Shown: positions 57,969 through 64,000 of the stretch, one piece after another
Layout: each line of letters opens with the position of its first letter
Numbering within the stretch: the stretch's first letter is position 1
NCBI GenBank assembly: GCA_946965045.2
Contig: OX337232.1
Span: forward strand, 3,162,001 to 3,226,000
Direction of reading: 5' to 3'
From: Epithemia pelagica
Lineage: Eukaryota > Bacillariophyta > Bacillariophyceae > Surirellales > Surirellaceae
DNA: 64,000 nt
Notes under the pieces: generated by a model
What the model saw: the letters and a program-made list of their open reading frames with translations, nothing else
Database searches by the model: none
Told to the model about the DNA's origin: nothing
Position numbers and translations under genes: made by a program

Positions 57969-59999
57969 ATGACGAACCATGGGGAATCTCGGTTCTCTTT
58001 GCATGGACAAGAGGATTCCAGTGTCATGAAACCCCAAACCTATACTAAGAATACAAATGAACAAGGTATATTCTTCTCCTAGGCTTTGTCTCTTGTTCAT
58101 TCTCAAAACACTGGACCACCATCACTCACAAAAAGCCATTGGTAGAAAAGTCCGCCGCTAGTAGATGATGAAAAGGCATTGCCATTTCTTTTAGCTTGAC
58201 AGAGGTTTATCCAGTGGAGTGGTACTCCTATTAGTTTTCCGTGCACCTCGACTTCGATCTTCGATATCCGCAGTCACGGATAGCTACCCCTTCTCTCTTT
58301 ATCGAACTCATACCGTCACTTCTCGATTTTCACAAGTCTCATCTTTCATTCCCATTTATATTGTCCGCCCTTGAGCTTGACGTTGAACCTGAGCGTCTGA
58401 GCTATCATCTTGCCTTCGACAGGCTATGAGCTGTTTTCGGCTTTTTGAAATCTGAACTCGTTCATGGATGGCAAATGGCAATGTCGGGATTGACGTTGAA
58501 CGTTGACTTTTCTGTCATCACGAAGAGAACAGCTCTAAATGAAGTCGAAATAGCTTGGCGCGGCCACCAAAAAATGGCTTCAGACGAAGTCAAATGGATC
58601 AGATTGACAAAAGCCTTGGAAACTTAGTGAAAGAGGTGTTGTGTTTTGTTTTTTGTTGATTCGCGCTCGCGCTGTGCAGTGGATTGCCCTCAAAAGTTTG
58701 AGAATGCATTTCATTTGGGAGTTTCTAGGCGAGAGAATCGGGAGCTCTCTCGAGCCTACCGATGAAATGAAGGGGAAAGCTGCAGGCTAATCCCCGAATT
58801 CGATGACCCATCAACTGAAGACACCTCGTGAGCTAGCGGACTGAAAGAACGTAAAGGAGAAAGAAAGTTGCAAGACAGAAACAAGAGCAAAGAGCATGAT
58901 AGCTGATGTGGTTGGCGGACTCCACCGCTTCCTTGTCGGGAGAAAGTGTAAGGCTAGCGAAGGTGGGGTAGCATGTTGTGAGTTGTGAGTTGTGAGTTGT
59001 GATTCGTGATTCCTGATTCCTGATTCCTACTCCCGCCTTCCGCGCGGAGAAAGCACGCAAGTGATGACGACGGCTACGACGTCATGAGAGCTCAAGAGAA
59101 AAACTTACAGCTCGGTCGCCCTTCATCATTCAACCAAATTCGAGAGGATCTTTAATAATCTCAAGAGTATGCACTTTTCACCTCTCGTTATTCGACTCAA
59201 TCTCAAATCTCATACGAAGAGTTTGGTAAGTTCTAAGAGTTTGCATAGTTTGTGTCAATTGGGGCAGCATGACGGAAACTACCTAGGAGTAGGTACTACT
59301 TTAGAATTTGAGTGTCGTAGATGGGAATGCCATCAGGGATACAGAAATCGTCGCTTTGGCCATTCCTTTATCTATGAATGCGGATGTTCAGAAACTGGAA
59401 TAGTGCCATCTGCCATCCTCGACGATGGTCTAGGTAGGTAGTAGTAGCTACCATTTGAGTCAACAGAACGCCCGACCCAACCTTTCAATGAATCCAAAAT
59501 GAAAAATCACGCATTGAGTCAAAAACACATCCAGTTGCATAAGTCGTGTCCCTAAACGGTGTCATCAAAGCAGAAGACATCAAACCATCTATTGCCTGAA
59601 AACAAGAGAAAGAGCCAGAGACTCGTGTGAGAGTAGGCAGCAAGGGACAGACTACAAGATCACAGAGAAACAAAAAGAGAGTCTGTCCAAAGGGTTGATT
59701 TCAGTGGCCAGAAAATGACCCGCAAAACCAGAATTTGACTCCGTCTGTTTTCACAAGCACCTCATCACCAACAGGCCACCTTCCGGCAAAGGACGATGTA
59801 CCTGCGAAGTATCTTTATTCTCTCGATTGTTTCATATAATGTGAACCCACATGTCAAGCAAACTTACATTGTGTAAAAGTCACATGGCTGAGTCCAATCG
59901 GCAAAGGCAAGGTTGTAGAATCGACAGCGTATTCGTCCTCTTTTTGTCAATTAACGGTACCACCGCATTTTCGTTTCCGCAAACATACAGCATTCTTCG
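57969..59999. other. Intergenic, no gene supported
   Basis: Short open frames only. A heptad tandem repeat lies at 58976-59026, and TAG-rich words at 59279-59301 (ctacctaggagtaggtac) and 59430-59452. Confidence 0.45.
58976..59026. repeat. Seven tandem heptamers
   Basis: Three units of ttgtgag followed, after two bases, by gtgattc twice and ctgattc twice. This is a drifting 7-nt tandem repeat. Confidence 0.85.
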
Positions 60000-60946
60000 T
60001 CACCAATGTGGGTCCCCAATGGGTGGATATTCGGTATCTCGAGGATGGACCGATGGCCACACGGACAAGTCTTCGTCTCGGGAATGAGACATTGTGGGTT
60101 TGGCTGTATCCTCCGAATCAACTCGCAAACGTTTGGTGATGGGTCGAAAGTACTGGACCTTGAACTTTTTCTGGTCCTCCGACATTCGTGGCAATGTCTG
60201 TTGCGACACGGATGCATAGGGTTCCATGGCTCGTTTGGCATCTCGTACCGACTGCAACTCCACGACACAGGATCCATAAAAGGCATTGGTTTGACGGTCC
60301 GTCAACCAATGGAGGATTGCAATGGGTCCCAACAGAGCTTCTAATTTCGTTCTGGTTATAGTCAAGGGCAATCTCGAGAGATACAGACAGGTATCACGAA
60401 ACACTTCAGTACGAGTATCAGGTTTGTCAAACAACGTTTCGAGTGTGCCGTTTCTTCGTTTGGTTGCTTCCCTCCTGCTGGAGTTGTTCGGCTCGTTGTT
60501 TCGTGTGGACCAAATTGGGTCGTACCGTGGGAGCCTGATATCCTTCTTGACAGAGGGGACACTGCAAGGTTTCGGGATGGGCCGTGGCATGCGACACACA
60601 GGAGGGACACACAATGACGGGGACACCACAAACGACCGTCGATTCCGTCGTCGTCGTCGACTTGCTGGATTTGCCCGTGCTGCAGTGGAATTGTCCCCGA
60701 TACTGGGTGCATACGCCGTGACACACGACGCAGGTGGGCAAAAAGGCGGCGGCCGTGGTGGACCTGGCACATTCCAATTCGACCTGATCCAAGGGTTTTC
60801 GGCCGGAACTTGTTCCATGCGTCGATCAAACAAATAATTCTTGCCCTTCCACAAAGCAGGTCGAATGCGACGATGCAACTTGACCATTGACAAATGTTTG
60901 GCGACATCTTCCGTCATTGTCACGGGTGTTCCTTCAGCAAACTATC
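60000..60946 (-). pseudogene. Decayed rhodanese-type zinc domain plus RRM gene, 5' end cut by a retroelement
   Basis: From the 5' side, frame 1 reads HLSMVKLHRRIRPALWKGKN then YLFDRRMEQ, the block that precedes the zinc domain in eukaryotic rhodanese (TSTD2-type) proteins. Near 60800 the conserved reading jumps to a second frame: CVVCHGVCTQYRGQFHC, CGVPVIVCPSC and LQCPLCQEGY, a clear Cys4-type zinc module, ending about 60430. It then returns to frame 1 for an RRM-like domain (CLYLSRLPLTITRTKLEAL, ILHWLTDRQTNAFYGSCVVE). The two changes are opposite one-base shifts. Frame 1 is itself open throughout, so the present gene could make a protein with the zinc module scrambled. The rhodanese catalytic half is absent: homology stops at about 60946, exactly where a copia-type LTR begins. 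No expression can be inferred. Confidence 0.6.
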
Positions 60947-61226
60947 TGTTGAGGATATGTGACCAGGCGACGAGCAGCAGCGAACAAGCCGCGACTAGAG
61001 AGAGTGATTCGGAAGCAAAGGATCTAAACTTGAATGACGAAGATGCCGAAGCATGGACTTTGGTCCGTCGACGTGGCAAAAGCAACAATAGGCAAGATGA
61101 ACAAGCAAGAGTTCATTCTAAGGAGATTACGTAGTTCGATAAGCCTATAAAGAGTTGCTTTTACGGCACGGCTTGTTTGAGTTTTAACATAATCTCCTTA
61201 GAAATAAAGCATTATATCGTATCACA
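60947..61226 (+). repeat. Candidate 5' LTR
   Basis: Starts TGTTGAGG and ends TATCACA, i.e. TG...CA, about 280 nt. It contains TATAAA (61146-61151) and AATAAA (61203-61208) in the expected order for an LTR promoter and poly(A) site. A run resembling the tRNA-iMet primer site, GGTATATGAGC (61245-61255), overlaps the first ATG. Ends are inferred; only the other LTR could prove them. Confidence 0.5.
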
Positions 61227-61249
61227 GACTGTGAAGGGAACTACGGTAT

Positions 61250-61903
61250 ATGAGCGAGAGACTTGAAGCGCGTTGGCAAGATATATTGGCTCAATTGGCT
61301 CAGCTGACTCTCGAGGAACAAGAAGAAGTACACTCAATTGAAGAGCGCTTTCAACAAGAATACCGAAGAAGAGAAGCTCAACACCGTCAAACGGTGGCGG
61401 CTCTTGAGCGTCAACGAGAAACAGATCGTGACAACGCATACGACGAGTGTGAGATTCGGAAGCAACTTGTGTTTGAAAAAGCTCAGGCAAAACGTGACAG
61501 CTTGTCGAGAGAAATTCAATTCCTTGACGAGGACAAGACACCTGTCCCAGAACCCCGGTCATCAAGGCAGGAGACGCCCGAACCAGAGGTAAAACAGACA
61601 GCTGGACCAAGATCCCAAAACAGTACGCCTCAATCTCAAGCCAGTGATACAAGTCATCCAGTGCAAGTCCCACAGCCTCCTTCAATCGCATCGCAAAGAA
61701 ACAGCACCATAAGGTGGATCCCAATTGGAACTAGAGTGTGGGTACTCAATCCCCTCAAGTTGAAGAATCAAACCTCCACCACCTATCTTGAAGGAGTCAT
61801 ATCGCGACACGGTAGTTTCTACCACTTCCTTCGTATTTGGAATCCATCTACCGGCAAACAAGAACATCGTCGACATCGAGACAGCCTAGCTGTAATCGAA
61901 TAA
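61250..61903 (+). CDS. Accessory ORF of the copia element (coiled coil plus small beta domain)
   Basis: 217 residues. The first 100 are strongly helical and charged (LTLEEQEEVHSIEERFQQEY, RRREAQHRQTVAALERQRE), a probable coiled coil. A Pro/Ser/Gln linker follows, then a C-terminal block (IPIGTRVWVLNPLKLKNQTS, YLEGVISRHGSFYHFLRIW, HRDSLAVIE) that looks like a small SH3/chromo-type barrel of the kind found near integrase ends or in extra ORFs of some algal LTR elements. It stops one base before the Gag-Pol ATG (TAAGATG), so the two may be translated by reinitiation or coupling. The role could be nucleic-acid or chromatin binding; that is inference. Confidence 0.6.
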   Translation: MSERLEARWQDILAQLAQLTLEEQEEVHSIEERFQQEYRRREAQHRQTVAALERQRETDRDNAYDECEIRKQLVFEKAQAKRDSLSREIQFLDEDKTPVPEPRSSRQETPEPEVKQTAGPRSQNSTPQSQASDTSHPVQVPQPPSIASQRNSTIRWIPIGTRVWVLNPLKLKNQTSTTYLEGVISRHGSFYHFLRIWNPSTGKQEHRRHRDSLAVIE

Positions 61904-61904
61904 G

Positions 61905-64000
61905 ATGTCGACTGGTGGGAACGGCCCTCGGCCGGATGGAGCAGAATCAAGCAGCGGACGAGGTAATCAAACGGGCGGTCGATCCAACGGAGGCAGAGGA
62001 CGAGGAGGTTGTGGCAAAAACCAAGGTCAACAATCAAACACCCGCTTTCAGGGCCAAGAACCATCGCTGAAAGATTGCGTGTTTGATTATAGTGAAGATC
62101 CCCAGTCGAAGCGTTACCTACGCAACGTTGAGTTGTTAGTGGGATACGTGGGGACATCATTCGACTACTACAACCTAGAGTATCAAAAGGCGCTGGAGAA
62201 ATTGGAACTTAAAGATCCAGAGAAAGCAAAGATTCCTGATGATCCCACGGACCCCATTCAGATGGAAGAATGGAAAATGGAGTACAAGGCAAGAAAGGAT
62301 CAAGTGAAGGCCTATCGCAACTTTCGTGCTTCCTTGTTCAGTGTCATTCTTGGGCAATGTACGCCCCTCATGAAGGACAAGTTGCAAGCCAAACCAGAAT
62401 ATGAAGCGATCAACGATGAAAGGGACGGTGTAGCTCTACTCAAGTTGATCAAACAAACAACCTTCACGTTTGATTCCGGCCGAATCTACAAGCAGGTCGG
62501 TCGTGACAAGTTGAAAGAAGAGTTTTATGGTTTGAAGCGCAGAAACAATCAAACCCTACACAGCTATTATGAAGTGTTTAGGGCAAAAGTGAAAGTTCTC
62601 AATGAGGTCGGTGTGGTGTTGTATGATAAAGATCTCGTGGAGATGATAGCCAAGAAAAATGGAAGGGACCCTCCATCATCTATCGATCGAGAAGAAGCAC
62701 AAGAGAGATGTGTTGCGATCCGATTCATCCAAACATGTGGCCATCGAGAGTATGAGGCCCATTTGCAAAACATGTTTTTGGACGGCCACAAGGATGTGTA
62801 TCCTGCCACTCTGGCGGATGCAAGGGCAATTCTTGATAACCGCATGACAGGTAAACAGAAGCAACCGAATCAAAACCAACAGACCCCGACTGAGAATGCC
62901 ACTGGCATGGCATATCATACACAAGAGTTGGACAACAGCAATGAAAGCCAAGCGGCGTCCACATTGACCGGTAACAGCCACATGACAGCAAATTCACGCC
63001 AAGCCCAGAGTCGAAATGGTAATGGCAACAATAGCCGAGGAAGAGAACAAGCGAGCACGGGCAGCGGCCAATCACGAGGCCATGAATCAAATCAGACACA
63101 AACCAACAATAATGGTGAATGGAATGAGATCAATGAATCAACGGGCCTTCAGGATGCACATCGTGACTCATTCCAATATTCGTTTTCTGCTTCTCCTTCA
63201 CAGGCTAGCATATCCCCCGAATGGCTACTCCTCGACAACCAATTGACAGTAGACATTATCCAAGACCCCAACCTCCTCAAGAATATTCACACAGCCGAGC
63301 GACCAATCATGATCCAAAGTCACGCTGGGCGGCGTCAGATCTCCAAACAAGGCCTACTCCCCGGATATGGCATCGTCTGGCATGACCCGGAAGGGCCGGC
63401 CAACATCATATCACTCAACAACGCACGCACAAGGTTCACAATCAAGTATGACAGCGATAACGGCAACACCTTCAATCTCTTCGACCGATCTTCAGGGCGA
63501 CTCAAACACCAATTCCTGCCAAGTCAAGACGGTTTGTTCTATATGGATACGTCAAGAATGCAGAGTAGTTTCATCACTACGGTTAATGATAATGAATCTG
63601 CTTATTCTCAAGACGAAGTCTATAGGGCTAAACTGGCACGATCATTAATGGCCAAGATAGGTCGTCCATCCACACGTGATTTCGTACACATCATACGAAA
63701 CAATCTGTTACCTAACACAACGATCACTGTGGACGACATCAAGAGGGCCGAGAAAATATATGGACCAGACCTTGGTAGTCTGAAGGGGAAGACGACTCGT
63801 CGTAAATCGCCTGTGGTTGACTTGTCACACACCGTACCACCACGGATCAAAGAAGAACACAAGGATGTGACCCTCACTGTTGATGTTCTCCACGTCAACA
63901 ACATTCCTTTCCTAGCAACGACGTCAAGGAAGTTGCATTTTGGGACCATGGAAGCAATGGCCAATACCACTGATGATGATGTCATGAACTTGTTGCGCAA
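61905..64000 (+). CDS. Ty1/copia Gag-Pol polyprotein, N-terminal part
   Basis: An open frame of at least 698 codons, running off the window. An Arg-Gly-rich start (GGRSNGGRGRGGCGKN) leads to a helical Gag (LKDCVFDYSED, KAYRNFRASLFSVILGQCTP, LKEEFYGLKRRNNQTLHSYY, CGHREYEAHLQNMFLDGH), then a Gln/Asn-rich linker. The protease region has WLLLDNQLTVDIIQDPNLL (Asp at about 444) and GLLPGYGIVWHDPEGPANII, the arrangement of diatom copia elements, where the usual DSGA is replaced by DNQST-like residues. A GAG-pre-integrase block (ARSLMAKIGRPSTRDFVHII, GPDLGSLKGKT) and the beginning of the integrase (VTLTVDVLHVNNIPFLATTS) follow. No CCHC zinc knuckle is visible in Gag; the RG-rich N terminus may replace it for RNA binding. 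The frame is intact to the end. Confidence 0.9.
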   Translation, partial: MSTGGNGPRPDGAESSSGRGNQTGGRSNGGRGRGGCGKNQGQQSNTRFQGQEPSLKDCVFDYSEDPQSKRYLRNVELLVGYVGTSFDYYNLEYQKALEKLELKDPEKAKIPDDPTDPIQMEEWKMEYKARKDQVKAYRNFRASLFSVILGQCTPLMKDKLQAKPEYEAINDERDGVALLKLIKQTTFTFDSGRIYKQVGRDKLKEEFYGLKRRNNQTLHSYYEVFRAKVKVLNEVGVVLYDKDLVEMIAKKNGRDPPSSIDREEAQERCVAIRFIQTCGHREYEAHLQNMFLDGHKDVYPATLADARAILDNRMTGKQKQPNQNQQTPTENATGMAYHTQELDNSNESQAASTLTGNSHMTANSRQAQSRNGNGNNSRGREQASTGSGQSRGHESNQTQTNNNGEWNEINESTGLQDAHRDSFQYSFSASPSQASISPEWLLLDNQLTVDIIQDPNLLKNIHTAERPIMIQSHAGRRQISKQGLLPGYGIVWHDPEGPANIISLNNARTRFTIKYDSDNGNTFNLFDRSSGRLKHQFLPSQDGLFYMDTSRMQSSFITTVNDNESAYSQDEVYRAKLARSLMAKIGRPSTRDFVHIIRNNLLPNTTITVDDIKRAEKIYGPDLGSLKGKTTRRKSPVVDLSHTVPPRIKEEHKDVTLTVDVLHVNNIPFLATTSRKLHFGTMEAMANTTDDDVMNLLR

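Larger units (their letters stand above)
60947..64000 (+). mobile_element. Ty1/copia LTR retrotransposon, 5' part
   Basis: A candidate 5' LTR (60947-61226), an accessory ORF (61250-61903) and a Gag-Pol frame (61905 to the window end) lie in the same orientation. The element is truncated by the window at the start of the integrase domain; reverse transcriptase, RNase H and 3' LTR should follow. Uninterrupted ORFs suggest a young copy. It is inserted beside the interrupted zinc/RRM gene. Confidence 0.85.

Overview
The window is nuclear DNA from a eukaryotic microalga, most likely a pennate diatom. Evidence for this: short GT-AG introns of about 60-130 nt; a guanylate/adenylate-cyclase receptor fused to a cyclic-nucleotide phosphodiesterase; a secretory presequence ending in an A-F cleavage context of the ASAF type (plastid import in diatoms); PT/PS-rich surface proteins; a Crypton-like tyrosine recombinase; and a Ty1/copia element with the DNQ-type protease motif. 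No rRNA or tRNA gene and no bacterial operon could be supported. The species is not determined.

Layout. 0-10 kb: last exon of a cyclophilin, a histidine-phosphatase-superfamily protein, a two-TM protein of unknown function (minus), a probably plastid-targeted methyltransferase, and a TRIC/UPF0126-type channel with an EF-hand whose frame is broken only by one TGA. 10-19 kb: a small two-TM ORF, a CRAL-TRIO-like/bZIP fusion, an elaborate palindrome (14.17-14.37 kb), then a five-exon Crypton-like recombinase gene with one frame break. 19-27 kb: a DOMON/copper monooxygenase and a seven-exon cyclase-phosphodiesterase, both minus. 29-33 kb: a two-exon 1123-residue transposase-like protein with zinc motifs. 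34.7-51.7 kb: a family-rich block with two O-fucosyltransferase-like paralogues in opposite orientation and three paralogous PT-rich single-pass membrane proteins, separated by a 4.3 kb decayed interval holding degenerate repeats. 52-58 kb: an acidic/Ser-rich unknown and a complete CDC48/p97 AAA ATPase. 60-64 kb: a decayed gene (zinc ribbon plus RRM) apparently cut by the 5' LTR of a Ty1/copia retrotransposon, which runs off the window end.

Functional picture: one local theme is the cell surface and secretory pathway (O-fucosyltransferases, PT-rich glycoprotein-like receptors, DOMON/Cu monooxygenase, receptor cyclase). The other is three independent classes of mobile DNA (tyrosine recombinase, DDE-like transposase, LTR retroelement). 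Four loci carry single-base frame breaks or an in-frame stop. Without reads or transcripts I cannot tell decay, recoding, ultrashort introns and consensus errors apart. The most unusual non-coding object is the 14.2 kb palindrome: its Watson-Crick words are separated by direct CGASGAG heptamers that can still pair through tandem G-A mismatches, with complementary centre bases.
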